A stretch of DNA of 64,000 bases from Gnetum montanum (Eukaryota; Streptophyta; Gnetopsida; Gnetales; Gnetaceae), in NCBI GenBank assembly GCA_015680685.1, contig MNCI01008026.1, forward strand, positions 323,956 to 387,955, read 5' to 3'. A program made the position numbers and the translations under genes. Numbering within the stretch: position 1 is the stretch's first letter; the number at the start of each line of letters is the position of its first letter. Positions 1-11,493 of the stretch are shown in pieces. The notes under the pieces are model-generated. The model was not told the origin of the DNA. It saw only the letters and a list, made by a program, of their open reading frames with translations, and did no database searches.

Positions 1-179
1 ACTTAACCATATACTTATACCTCACGAGTGGAATTGAGAAGACAACAATCATTCTGATTAGATTTCACTTTCCTTGAACTAGTGTACTTAGGAATTTAAG
101 GTCTGCAGAGTTCAACTAGATCGCACATGAATGCTTGTGATTCATATGGTTGGGCATAGGGGTACCTCATCATTTATCA
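1..179 (+). repeat. E1 5' LTR, 3' portion only
   Basis: It matches the last part of the E1 3' LTR (about 6226-6404), including the block around GGGTACCT and the CA end, and it is followed by a primer-binding site at 180-198. The rest of the LTR lies left of the window. Confidence 0.85.
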
Positions 180-198
180 TTGGCACGCTTGTTGGGGA
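180..198 (+). other. E1 primer-binding site
   Basis: The sequence TTGGCACGCTTGTTGGGGA directly follows the LTR end. It is a decayed version of the PBS seen in E6 (52333-52351), which resembles the complement of the plant tRNA-Asp 3' end used by Athila/Tat elements. Primer identity is inferred from family knowledge. Confidence 0.65.
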
Positions 199-341
199 CC
201 TTTAAGTTATTAGATGCACTATCTAGGACTTAGTGAAAATTATTTAAGATCATTGGAATGAACCTTAGAGTCATATCACATCTTAAGATTACTACAATAA
301 TTTTGATGATGCACACTACATTTCTTATTTTCTAACACAGT

Positions 342-2640
342 ATGTCTTCTTCTTACAAGAGCAATTCTCCATCCAAGTCTAATGGAATGAATCAGTTGGT
401 GCCCTAATAATATAGAGTGGTATATGCTCATCCTAATGAGTATGTACCCAACTTCACCTTCATCTTTCACCAGGATGAGTTACTGTGGTGACATGACATG
501 GAGGGAAACATTGTGTTGCCACCAAATCGAGCTATTCTTGTGATTTTTCACCAAACTCTCATGGGTTTGGGCCTCTTGGAACTTCATACTAAGTATGTTG
601 TGCAATATACTAACACTAGGGATTATCATCCGAATGAAAAAAAATGTTTAAGGGATTGCCAGTTAGAGCAACACTACGAATTTGCTAAGGGAAAGTGGTT
701 CACTAATTCCCTATACCTGCCGTACCAGAAAGATGGTGGAGAATCCTTCCCTGGGGATTTTCCATTTGGCGAAACTCTTCTTTTTAACTTTGGTAAAGGA
801 GGTCAAAACCAGAACCTATAATCCACGATCCATAATCTTGGTTTTCATAAGAATGGATCCAATGACAAAGGATGATCCAAGGAGGGGAGTTAAGGAAGGG
901 ATGTGGACAAGAAACCTAATCATGATTGTGGCTGCAATCACTGAAGAGGGGGTACTAAGCACCATGATGGTGCTAGTCCTCCTTCCTCTTTACCTTTTTC
1001 ATCATCTTCTTCTTCTAGCTCTGACTACAATCATAAGAGGCATGACTATGATGGAGGTGACCAATGGAACCGAAATAATCAAAGGGACTATTAGGCACGT
1101 CAAGACTGGGGATGCAGGTAGTTAAGACAGACTCACTACCATGAATGAAGAGGTAGCAGAAGACATCCTAGGAACCAGGATCATGGCCTTGATGAGCCAT
1201 TACTTGCTACTTGAAGTATGCTAAATATTGCAGAGGTAGTGAGAATTTCCATAAGGCACCTAAAGGATAGTTAGATAAAAAGACTAGACATGAACAATAT
1301 TTCTCAATTTGAAGGGGGATATAACTTAGATCTGCAAAACCATCTCCAAGCTTTTCAAGATGCATGTGCCTCGCAAAACATAGAAAATAAGTGGAAAAAA
1401 CTTAAGTTTTTCCTTAGGACACTCATTAAAGAAGTAGACAACTCTTGAGTTGTTCAATGAAAAATATCAAATAGACTCCCAAGTGTTCAACCTAAGAAGG
1501 AAAATCCAAGGATGGAAATGAGAGATACATGAACCCTTAGATGCTGCCATTAGCCGATACTACTGCTTATTACATAAATGTCATGGCCATGGTTATTCTC
1601 AACTAGACCAACTTTGCCACATCATAGACTGGCTCCGATCAAAAATGAGAAGAACCCTTAACATCTATGCCTAAGGGTGACTGTTAGAATTAAGTGTCCA
1701 TCAAATCCAAAGATTGATTGAGCAGGTAGCTAAAGAGGAAGGAGAACTAAGGAAGTGAGAAAGTACAAAAGAGCACAACTACGATTGTTCCATTCACAAT
1801 AGGGAGGTTCAATTCTATGATAGTAAGGAAGAATCATCACTTGATGAGGTGGTGAATAGGAAAACCTTGCTGCTCCAAAAATTTCAATCCAAAATTACAG
1901 CAAAGGTCAATTAGTTATGGGACTCCATGGATAGTAGATTTTATGCTATCCTAAAAATTACTGAATAGTCCAAAGAACAAGGTAGTGATCATGAGTGTAG
2001 GAGGCACAAAGAAGCTGAATGTGCCAATCAAAGAGGTAAGGGCAAGATTGCTGCAATAGAGAAAGTTGCAGGAATTGAATCAAATGATGATAGTGGATGT
2101 GACATCTGCCATTATGAACATCCTAAGGGATGTTGTCCTATTGTGTTGCACTTACAAGAGTCTAGGGTGTATGCCCTAAATCCATTACTAGCACAAAGGC
2201 AAACACCCAAAAGATTTCCTTATCCTCAAGGTAATTCCAGGCAGTTTCACTAGCAACAACAGTATTATCCAAGTGGAACTCCACTGCAACCATATGAGTA
2301 GTACCAATAGTGGCAACAACCATAGTCATGGGTGGTGGCACCACCAAGGCAGTAATACCTTTACAAATAACCTGATCCATTTGGGTATTATGTTTAGTAA
2401 CCTCTATCTTCACGTGACTTTTCTAGTCATGTTTCTACTTTCCAATGTCACTACTACCCTCCTAATTATTATTGAACTCATTCCTCACATGCAAGAAAGA
2501 ATACCACCTTTTACCCTTATACTCCTCCTATCCCTACACATGTTTCTCCACCCTCTACACAACTACCACTTTCTCCACCTATGCAGCGTAAAATTTCCGC
2601 TTAGTTGTAGCAATGAACTACTACCAAGGCTATTCACATA
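342..2640 (+). pseudogene. E1 gag pseudogene (capsid and zinc-binding region)
   Basis: The likely ATG is at 342 (MSSSYK...), the same start as in E5. Recognisable pieces in order are a conserved N-terminal block (reading HPNEYVPNFTFIFHQDE near 425-480, then MEGNIVLPP near 498-525), a capsid part near 1270-1500, and a nucleocapsid motif CDICHYEHPKGCC near 2100-2140. A Gln/Pro/Tyr-rich tail extends to about 2640. Many in-frame stops and some frameshifts mean it cannot be translated as one protein. In the family Gag forms the virus-like particle. The same blocks in the same order recur in E2, E3, E5 and partly E6, which supports the call. Confidence 0.75.
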
Positions 2641-2935
2641 AAGTTGACTCTCCAACTGAGTGGCTCAAAACACTAATCCCAGAAGAGGCCATTTTTCCAC
2701 ACCAAAAGTCCTAAAAAGCCTTTACAAATCGATGCATCCAAACACCCTTTCTATCCTCCATCCTATGCATTAAACCCTATCAAGGTTCCTTCAAACCAAA
2801 TGTCTCCTTAGGCCCACACAGTCATGATAAATCATGCTATATCTAATTGGATCAAGGTTGGCAATCTTCCTAGGAAACTATTTGATCTTAGAAGTCCTCT
2901 CATTTATTTACAGATTGCCAAAAATGATCCATGAA

Positions 2936-3318
2936 AAGCTCTTCTTGATTTAGGTTTAGGCATGAATCTAATTTCTTATGAAATATACAAAGCCTGGAAC
3001 CTACCATCTCTCAAGAAAAGTGACATTCATCTAGAGTTAGCAGGCCAGTCCATCATTGTTCCTTTGGGACTGGTGGAGAACATTATGATCACTACCTATG
3101 GATGGTCTTATCCTATTGACTTGATAGTAATTGAGGTCATCAGTTGCAACACGAATTTTGCTATCATTATGGGAAGAGCTTGGCTCAACAGTATAAATGC
3201 GAGAATAGACATTCGTGACCTCTCCTTAGAGATATCTAGGGAGAATGAATTTGGTTTGATCAAGAGAAAGAAAGTTTCATGTATCACGTATAGTGATACT
3301 AGGTGCAATTGTGTGTAG
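2936..3318 (+). pseudogene. E1 aspartic protease domain, mostly open
   Basis: A 118-codon open stretch (2962-3318) contains conserved family blocks: the region around the catalytic Asp (LLDLGLGMNLIS, from about 2942), the segment TTYGWSYPIDLIVIEV, and IIMGRAWLNSI near the C-terminus. In the family this protease cleaves Gag-Pol. The active-site triad is normally D-S/T-G; here the triplet after the Asp reads Leu-Gly, so activity is doubtful. The same blocks occur in E2 and E3, while E6 lacks the domain. Confidence 0.75.
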
Positions 3319-3479
3319 AAGTTATGGTCCATCAAAAGCATATCCACAATCACATGCAGTTAGTATGCAACTAAACTTGAAATTCAAAGTGCCTGTACGT
3401 AGTAGCTACTAAACTAGGGGGTACCCAGTGGCTGACAACTGATTCTACAAGCAACACAAAATACATGGAACCTATTGAG

Positions 3480-3640
3480 GATCCAAACAACAGGTCGTTG
3501 GTTAACATAAAATAGACAAAACATTTCCACAAGCCAACATAGGCTAGAACAATAAACATCTTCGTGGATGGGCAACCACGTTCAACATGTCACATCTCTC
3601 CCTTCAAACTCAGTTGTGGGGGAGATGATCATCCATGCTA
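3480..3640 (+). pseudogene. E1 pol 3' tail joined straight to the PR-RT spacer
   Basis: Sequence up to about 3480 matches the PR-RT spacer of E3 (about 14200-14270). From about 3480 on it matches the C-terminal end of pol in E6 (about 56535-56640), including the GGGCAACC region and the TTGTGGGGGAG motif near 3612. About 2.4 kb coding RT, RNase H and integrase has been lost between them. Confidence 0.7.
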
Positions 3641-5555
3641 ACTATGTAAGTAGCTCTTCAATTTTTCATCTTTTTGTTTTACACCTTATTATTTTTACTA
3701 CTTTTTGTTTTACACATTCTTTATCTTACACCTTTTTGTTTTTTATGTTATTAATCTTTTCTAATTTTTGTTTTACAACATTGTTAGTACATTTTATCTT
3801 TCTTAAATATTTTACACTTTCTTGTATATTTTCCTTTATTTTTGATGTGATTTTCTTATTATGTTTTATTTTTTAATAATAACGTGCCTTCTTGCCAACT
3901 GGTACAATGTGTTTAATTAATGTGGGCATGTGTTATTCGATTATTTGATTGTTGGTGTCTAGATTCTAGCTTTGAATTTTGTTATTGATGATTAGGACAT
4001 GGTTTCTTTTTTATGCAACAAGTAGTGAGTCCACAACATCCACCTATTTGCAAACTCTATGGTTTTCCTTGTTCTAGAAATGTGTAGTCCCTTTTGCACA
4101 ATAAAAATTTAATGAACTGGTGACTCTGGTAGTTTCTAGATTTGGAAAGGATTCAAAGGTTTGAATAGGGTGTGACCTCAAGGGGATTCGGTACTCTTTG
4201 TGCCTTTCTTCTTGGGTGCATGTGTGTTTTCATGGATTTCTTACCGTTGTGTGTTGACCAATAATAGGAAGTTGAATAAGTTTTTCAATGGTGTGGTTCC
4301 AATTTCAAGAAAAAAAGATGAAAATTCAAAACACACCTCTTAGAAAAAATAAACAAGCTACAAGCACTTATTATGGGACTAGAAAGACATGTTACCCATG
4401 TCTGAAGGTCCTCTCTAACTAAGGCCCTTCCTCACTTCCTACTTCTCTTTTCTTCTTTAATGTGGGATGATGGTTATCTTGTGTGAGCACTCTTGTGTCT
4501 TAGGGGGATGGACTGGGCTTAAAATGATGATGTGATGTCACTGAACGTGGTTGGTTTTGGGTGGACTAAGGATGAATTTTATTAAGTCATTTAACCACAA
4601 AATTCACAAGGGACTTCATGTGATTAGAAACTCCATTTCACACACTCTCTCATCTATCTATGCTTTCCATGTTTCACCTCACTATCGGTTTCATGTTCTT
4701 ATTTGATGTGTTAAAATTCTTAGGTAGTTTCTTCTGGGTTTTTGTACTTAACTTTCTGTAACCAATAATCATCCATGGAGCCCATGGACTCCTTTTTTTG
4801 AAGTTATGCAAGGGCAATAAAAGGCCTATGCCTACTTTGGAAAAGACCCACTTGCATATCTTTTGGTTTGGTTAGTTACATTCTTTATCCTGAAACACTC
4901 TCACAATCAAATCCTTTTGCGTACTCCATCAATGACATCCAATTGTGGACATTGTCACAACATTTTTTCAATGAAATCCTCTTTTTATTATTGTGAATTC
5001 TTAACCCTCTTTAAGTATTCATTGTGTTTACAATTTTTCAAATTTAATGGAATACTTATCCATTTCACCATACTCTTTAATGTTACCACTAACACTATTA
5101 GTGGACTTAATTCACCATAATCACAACCTAGCCAAGTGTAACCATTAACAAGACAAGGTACTTGAAATTTGTATGTTACAAATTGCATACAAATCCATGG
5201 TTTTGTTGTGCTTACAATGGGAACTATGGATTTGAAGTAAGATTGTTTTCACCAAGGAAGAAGCAGCAACACCATGCAACAAGAATCATTCATGATTATT
5301 GGATCTTCTCCCTTGCTCATTAGCTGCTAAGAGGAGTAGGATGTCCATTGTGTCTAGGGTATTCCATTCTATTGTCATGAACACCCAATTTTTTAAAAGA
5401 TTGTAAATCCATACACTCAAGCACTTAGAATCTATCTATTTCATCTAAGTCATTTTTATGTCAGTTAATAATCCCATACCTACCTAATATTTTATAAGGA
5501 ACTTGTTCCTCCTCTTGTTCACTCAAGGACAATTTTTCATTCAGTCATGGAGGTA
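3641..5555 (+). other. E1 3' noncoding region with T-rich tract and hairpin module
   Basis: No coding sequence is recognised. A T-rich tract (about 3650-3880) follows the pol end. A hairpin module lies at 4290-4337, and a 32-bp conserved block at 4378-4409 is shared with E3 and E2. A weak purine stretch (TGGAGGTA) abuts the LTR start at 5556 and is the presumed polypurine tract. The same region exists in E5 and E6. Confidence 0.7.
4290..4337. repeat. Single hairpin module (E1)
   Basis: Outer stem GGTGTG (4290-4295) with CACACC (4332-4337). The inner stem is AATTTC with GAAAATT (one bulged A) and the loop is A-rich. Confidence 0.6.
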
Positions 5556-6404
5556 TGATGAATCGTATTTAGACATGCTTCGATATCGAATACGTGATAT
5601 CGGAGCCTCGATATCGGATACCTGATATTGAACCCTAAGATGTGATGTTGAATATCTGATGTCGTGAGGTATATGCTAGCCTATAAATAGAGCACTTGGG
5701 CACATAGTTTGAGAATTAGTTTTTGTCATAAAGTAACAAAGTTCTTGTAGTTTAGCCATTCTAGAGTTGGAATATTTTTGAGTGCCCGTAGTAGGAGTCT
5801 GAGTGTGTACGGATCTTTGTTTAAGCACTAAGATACCTGAGCACAGTAGTGTGATGGAAATAAAGATGATCCCTTTTGATAATCCTTGTAGCACTGAGAA
5901 TATATCAATTTTTCTTTGAATGTTTCTTTTAATGCATTTAATGTTCATGCACTTTAATTATGCAATTAATTTTCAGTTGTTAATGAACACAAGCACGACC
6001 ACTTTGAGCATACATGTAGTGCTTGGTAACCCATAAACACTTAACATTTGGTAACCTAGCAGTGCTATATGCATTTAAGATGTGTCCTGAGAGTGGGAAC
6101 ATGTACTTGTGTTAGGCTAGCTAGGTAGTATATTAATTAGATATTAAATTCCTCTACCTTTCATTCTTGTTCTAGGTGTTTAAGCTTATAAAATATAAAA
6201 TGATAAAAATCATATACCTCAGTTGCATTTAATTATATACTTGTATCTCACGAGTGGAACTAAGAAGACAACAATCATTCCTATTAGATTTCACTTCTTT
6301 GAACTAGTGTACTTAGGAACTTAAGGTCTGTGGAGCTCAACCAGATCACACATGAACACTTATTATTGGTATGGTTCAGCGTAGGGGTACCTTGATGCTC
6401 ATAA
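5556..6404 (+). repeat. E1 3' LTR
   Basis: It starts TGATGAATC and ends at a decayed CTCATCA-type terminus. U3 carries several copies of GATATC and diverged forms (5580-5665). A TATA box lies at 5682-5690 (TATAAATAG), and an AATAAAG signal near 5859 lies in the R region. Structure matches the LTRs of E5 and E6. Confidence 0.85.
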
Positions 6405-6873
6405 TTGAGTAAGACACCAAGATCCCTTCAATTTTTACTGTAGCATCTACTTCTCAATTCTGCCAAAACTGAAGTGTTTTTCCTAAATATCACTTTCCAT
6501 TTGTTATTAGAGTAGGCCATAAAGAAGATGAATTAAGTTGGGCCTTAACACCTTTTGGAGAAAATTCCAAAAATGGACCAAAGTTAAGTTCCATAATTAT
6601 TGTCAACATGATGGAAGTTTCCTGAATAGTCAAAAGGCATTCAAGTGATAGTGTGAGTTGTTGTCCTTGGATGAGCACTTGTGGAATATATGCTTTTGCT
6701 TAAGTAGATTGCTCCATAATAGGAGTTTGTTGATGAATACTTAAGGATCATTCCTCCTACTCTCCTTGTTTTGCTTATAAGTTTTTCTTGCTCACTTGTC
6801 CTCTTCCACTACCTCATGGTCTTTTACTTGTCAGTCATTGAAGTTCTCCTTATGCTCCTCTTTTTGGGACCAT
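6405..6873 (-). pseudogene. E2 third ORF, N-terminal part, truncated by E1
   Basis: The ATG is at 6873-6871 and the protein begins MVPKRGA, like MAPKRGA in E3. An open stretch (6678-6490) carries the conserved block HFGPFLEFS (here NFGPFLEFS) followed by VKAQL and LWPTL, shared with E3 at 19545-19745. Stops at CGA-to-TGA type positions break the part upstream. After about 157 codons the frame is cut off by the E1 LTR. Conservation between E2 and E3 at protein level shows this was a real coding region of the subfamily. Function is unknown; see the E3 copy. Confidence 0.65.
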
Positions 6874-8943
6874 TTGCAATCAATCAAGCATTTGAAATTA
6901 TAAGAGTATTCTCATAAATGAGCAAAAATTTGGTACCTTACTCATACCCTTAGTTATATCAAGTTCTTAGTTCATTATGATTGCAGAGTTAGAAAATCTT
7001 CCAAGAACAATCCCATTAGTACTTTTCTATGTCGTAAAATAAGTGGTATGATCAATTAGGAGTCTTCTTAAAGTTGTTTTGGCCTTAACATGAGTGATTT
7101 ACTTTAAAAATTATTGATATGTCCCCTTAAACTTATCCTTATAATACCTTTTAGTTGTTAGCAATTTCAAAAAAAATCAACTCAAATTTTCCTCACTAGC
7201 ACCCCTCCATGACTGACATGAGAACTTCGAGATCATGTAGACTGAAAAATCATGAAAATCGGTGCAATAATGCACAAGTTATGGGCACTAGAAGATGGGG
7301 TGTCAGAGTGCTTAGTTGCAAAGAAAAATCAACAAAAACTCTCCTATTATGAAAATTAGAAATGAAATTTTTTTCTAACTCCCCCACGATATATTAAATA
7401 TTTATAAGTGTGATATTGTACATACACTATGGTAAATGTGATATCATAGGTGCATGTGATATCGTATCTATGATACCACCTTAGAAAAAATCAAATTTTC
7501 TTAAGGTGTTTCAAGGAAAAATTAAGTCTATTCGAATGGTTGGAAGATATGCATCATGTTGAAAGGGTTCTAAAATGGAGATGATGCTTCAATTGTGAAG
7601 GATAAGCATTGAAAGTCTATGATTAAAGAATCTTAGGCTACAAAAGTATATGAGGTATTGATGCAATGAATGAGATAGACATGGTGTTGTGTCATTATAA
7701 TAGATAGTGTGAAAAATATGGGAAGTGTTTATTATCATTTATTGGAATTGAAATGCTCAAGATGATGTGGAATTGCTTAGCAGGTATAAGATACAATAGT
7801 TATACAAGTGAGTCCTCCCCAAAGCAAACTCCAATCCTTAATGCCCTTGTATAACCATGCCTAAAAGTGTCCTTAGGCACTTAAGGAGTTGAATGTAATG
7901 CATACCTTTTTAACAAGACACACATGTTAGTACCACAAAATTGCATAAATAATAGTATGCTACACAAAATCATAAGTTATGATTATTCAAATAGTGAGAT
8001 GAAATGGGCTTAGAAGGGATTGTAGGAATCGGGATGTGAGGTGTCTACCATAGGCACAATGAATTCTTGTATTTTATTAGTGGTTATGGTAATCATTAGC
8101 CTTTCTGTGCAAGATTCAAACTAAGTCCAGACCACATTCCAATGACATCACATAGTTTCATCTCTTGGAGTTACAATCATAAGACTATCAATGTTACAAG
8201 GAGTATTATCACTTGGCGTATTGTCCAAGGGAGGAGTTTTATTCATGGCACTTTATTTTTATTTTTACATTTATAAGAAGCTGCCTACCTTCAAGCATGA
8301 GTAACATGTCTTTCTAGTGGGACCCCTAGAAATTTATTCTGTGCTCTTTTATTTTTTATTTGTGTTAATCTTTTAAGGTTGCACTTATGTAACTCTTACT
8401 TCCATTTTTTGTTAAATCTACAAGGATATATTACAACCTTAGTAACATGATAGAATTTACAATAATAATCCAAAAAGAATCCACAAGTATCCTCGATGTT
8501 ACATCCTTTTCATTCCCACTTGGCTCTTCACTTTTTGATCCAAACACAATGATCATAAGTTTATTCTTAGTTGTATGATGGAAAGGAATATCGTTATGGC
8601 CATGGTAAGAACCTCTTATTAATGGAATGGATGGATGGATGATGTGGGCTCACTATGCAAATAATCAATCTCTTATGGCTTAATAACATAGAGAAATATT
8701 CACCTTATTGGGCTACATCTTGTCTTTATTTAAATGTGTTTTATTAACAATCAAAATTATTTACAAAGGGTTTAAAAACAAAGTATGAAAGAAATGGAAA
8801 AGATAGTAAAAATTTGTAAAAAAAGTTTAAACAATGAAAAATGTTTAAAAAATGGAAAAGTATAAAAGAATAAGGAAATTTCAAAGAATATGGAAAATGA
8901 AAAGAATGGTAAAAAAAAATCACTTATTAATTTTGAAATTAAA
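6874..8943 (-). other. E2 3' noncoding region
   Basis: It is homologous in inverted orientation to E3 17400-19364. It holds the conserved 32-bp block at 8287-8318 and, at its upstream end (about 8760-8940), the T-rich tract, seen here as A-rich on the plus strand. No gene is recognised. Confidence 0.65.
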
Positions 8944-9360
8944 GGGAAGTATCACCCCCATGACTAAACTCATGGATGCGTGTTCTAAAAATGCTTCCTA
9001 GATCTCCTAGATCAAACACCTTAGGTGGTTCTCCCACCATCTTTATTAATTTAACTGTTCCATTATTATCCCATGTAATTTTGATGGTAGTGGAGTTATG
9101 ATCATTTAAGTTCCGATTTTCTTCTTCCTTTGGTGTATGATTATGAGTTAATTATTTTGTTTTTAGACTATTAGTTGGAGTCATCTTCTAACATTGGGAA
9201 TTATTAAGTGGTTGAGATGTTTCCATGGACATTTTAGACAATTTATGATTCTTCTTTAGTGAACATAAGGTGTCTTTTGGTTTTGTGACTATTACTCTCT
9301 CTTTTGCATACACTTGTTGTTTACTGTTCTGGTTGTGGACTGGAATGGTAATTGTGTTAA
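8944..9360 (-). other. E2-specific segment in place of RT-RH-IN, with internal PPT-like motif
   Basis: Between protease and the T-rich tract E2 has about 400 bp that I cannot match to RT, RNase H, integrase or the PR-RT spacer of the other copies. A stretch of about 60 codons (about 9140-8945) lacks stops and reads MVGEPPKVFDLGDLG near its end. It then runs into a 15-mer (8954-8968) identical to the polypurine tract of E5 (27465-27479). The origin is unknown: it could be a captured fragment, a diverged pol tail, or chance. Confidence 0.45.
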
Positions 9361-9364
9361 AATT

Positions 9365-9850
9365 CTAAAGTATTGGTCCACGATTACACCCTTTGCTTTT
9401 AGTAACAATGCATGGAATTAATTGCATGTGTATGGCTCCATGTGCATCTTCTTTAGAAATCTCAATTGACAAATCTCTCATACTTAGCTTACCATTGATT
9501 GTGCTTAGCCATGCCCTTCCCATGATTATTAAGAACTTCTTATCAACATCTTTCACATAAATTACTAGAAAGTTGGCTAGATAGGACCACCCATTGATAG
9601 TGATCACTAAATTATCTATCTGTCCCAAAGAAGTGGTGATAGACTAATTTGAAAGCTTCAATCTAATATTGCATTCTTTCAATGATGGTAGGTTCCATGC
9701 TTGATTTGTTTTGTAGGAGATCAAATTCATTCCAAAACCTAAGTCTAATAGAGCTTTTCATGGTAAATTTCCAGCTATTTGCAGATAAATCAAAGGAATT
9801 CTTAGATTAATTCTCTTTGTAGGAAGTGGTCCAAACTTAATCCAATCAAT
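9365..9850 (-). pseudogene. E2 aspartic protease domain remnant
   Basis: An open stretch (9628-9365) contains the family blocks INGWSYLANFLVIYV and IIMGRAWLSTI, collinear with E1 and E3. The region around the expected catalytic Asp lies just upstream (9770-9700) and is decayed. In the family it processes Gag-Pol. It is followed by the E2-specific segment rather than by RT. Confidence 0.7.
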
Positions 9851-10681
9851 GACAATTTTAGTGAGTGTGAAAAATTATATGTTCGGGCTTGATGATGATG
9901 GAAACTTGTCAATAGTGAGAATATATGTTTTAGGAGAAGATGGTCTCAATGAAGATCCAATTCTACCAGCCTTCTCTGGACTTGTCCTAAAGAAAGGATG
10001 TCTTTTTGCTTGGCCTTTAGCATTGCTAGTGAGATCATCCACTTGTATATTTAATACCTTTACAGCTTTCCTCTATTGCAGTTGTGATAGCAACTCTCCT
10101 TGCATTGTGGGTGGTGGCACTGGTGGCAAAGGATTGGGATTGGGATTGGTATTTGGAAAATCAGCTACTTGTGGATGCATGTATGGGTCTGAATTTGTCC
10201 TTGGTGGCATTGGTCAGTGGTATTTTGGTAGATCATACTGTGAAGCCTGAATAGCTGCATTTGCTAGTAATATTGTACGTTTGACATAGTATCCCTAAGA
10301 ATCAGGTTATCGATATGGATACTATTGGTGTGGCAGTGGCATGACCCATGATTCAGGCTATTGAAATTACTAATAATATTACTCTTATGGCTACAACAAA
10401 GCTCCACTAGGATAAGGTAACAAATTGGGCATCTATTTTTGAACAAATTTTGGGTTAAGTGCGTATGCTCATGTTTCTTTCAGATGTGTCATAATCGAAC
10501 AACATCCCTTAGAATGTTCGTACTAACACACAGTGCAACCTTCTTCATCTATAGAGTTGGTATCTAAGACCTCAGCTACTAAAGTAACTTTGCATTTGTG
10601 TCAAAGTTCTCTCTCTTTCTTTTGTTTTTATCTTTTATGAAGGCTTGCTCTGCTCTTTTCTTCATGATCTTTAACATTGTG
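9851..10681 (-). pseudogene. E2 gag C-terminal half with zinc-binding motif
   Basis: It reads from the E3 junction through a charged Lys/Arg/Glu-rich stretch (10681-10560). A nucleocapsid motif near 10540-10490 ends YEHSKGCC, preceded by a stop where E1 has a codon. A Gln/Tyr/Pro-rich tail follows. It is the continuation of the gag whose first half lies at 24786-23094. The antisense strand happens to be open for 133 codons here. Confidence 0.65.
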
Positions 10682-11493
10682 TGATAAATCCAAAAATTTT
10701 GAGTCAACGATATCATAGTTACGATATCATATCTATGATGTTGTAGATACGTTATCATATCTTAGCATACATTATTGTATAAGCAATATTGCAAGGTGTG
10801 TGCTTGCCTATATAAGCAACACTTGGGCACAAGAATCTACAATAGATTTAATAACAATGTGTGCCCGCACTATGATGTTTTGTAATTTAATGGGATCTTT
10901 ATTCGAGTGCAATGTACTTGGACACAGTACATGACTAAAAATAAAGATCGATATTACTCTACATCAATGCAATAACACATTATTTCTATTTCTAATTATT
11001 TTACTATTTACTACTTTCATAGTTAATATTTACCCTTCCTTACAATTTACTTTTAATGTTATGAAGTGGAATGAGTACAATTGATCTCAAGCACATAAGT
11101 GTAACTACTTGGTAACCTAGTAGTGTTATCACTTGGTATGCCCAGTAGTGAGGTACTTGGTAATCCCAATAGTAGTTGCATGAAGTCCAAGGTGTGACTA
11201 GTAGTTGCATAGGCTAGCTTAGATTTGTTTTACTATAACTTAGATTTAGAATCCCTTACTTTCATTTCATGTTTACTAGGAGCTCAATGGCTAATACAAC
11301 ATCAATATTATATACCTCACCATGAGTTAAACCATACGCATTAATTTTACTAACTCATGTGGAAAGAAAACGATCATGAATGCTAATCAATTACTAGTAT
11401 AATCACATTTTCTTATCTGTGAAGTTCAACCGAGATTACACGTGAACACTTGTATCTTGTATGGTTGGGTGTTGGATACTCCACCACTCATCA
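10682..11493 (+). repeat. E3 5' LTR
   Basis: It starts TGATAAATCC and ends CTCATCA. U3 (10705-10795) holds GATATCAT-type repeats. A TATA box is at 10809-10816 (TATATAAG). The R-U5 part includes repeated phrases around CTACTTGGTAACC near 11100-11170. It is homologous to 22250-23093. Confidence 0.85.

Larger units (their letters stand above)
1..6404 (+). mobile_element. E1: Athila-like Ty3/gypsy element, 5' end outside window, RT-RH-IN deleted
   Basis: The copy runs from the 3' part of its 5' LTR (1-179) through a PBS, gag, zinc-knuckle region and protease, then directly to the pol tail and a 1.9 kb noncoding region, and ends with a 3' LTR (5556-6404). The RT, RNase H and integrase segment found in E3, E5 and E6 is missing; the join lies near 3480. 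The element is therefore non-autonomous. Sequence to its right (6405 onward) is the third ORF of the minus-strand element E2, so E1 apparently inserted into E2. The matching left side of E2 and the other TSD copy would lie outside the window. All frames are broken by stops. Confidence 0.85.

Noticed and set aside
5578-5665. Regular GATATC repeats considered as a CRISPR-like or satellite array
   Set aside because: Units are short, unevenly spaced, and confined to LTR U3 regions upstream of TATA boxes.
9849-10250. 133-codon open frame on the plus strand
   Set aside because: It is antisense to the Gln/Tyr/Pro-rich end of E2 gag, which matches E1 and E3 in the minus direction; the composition explains the lack of stops.
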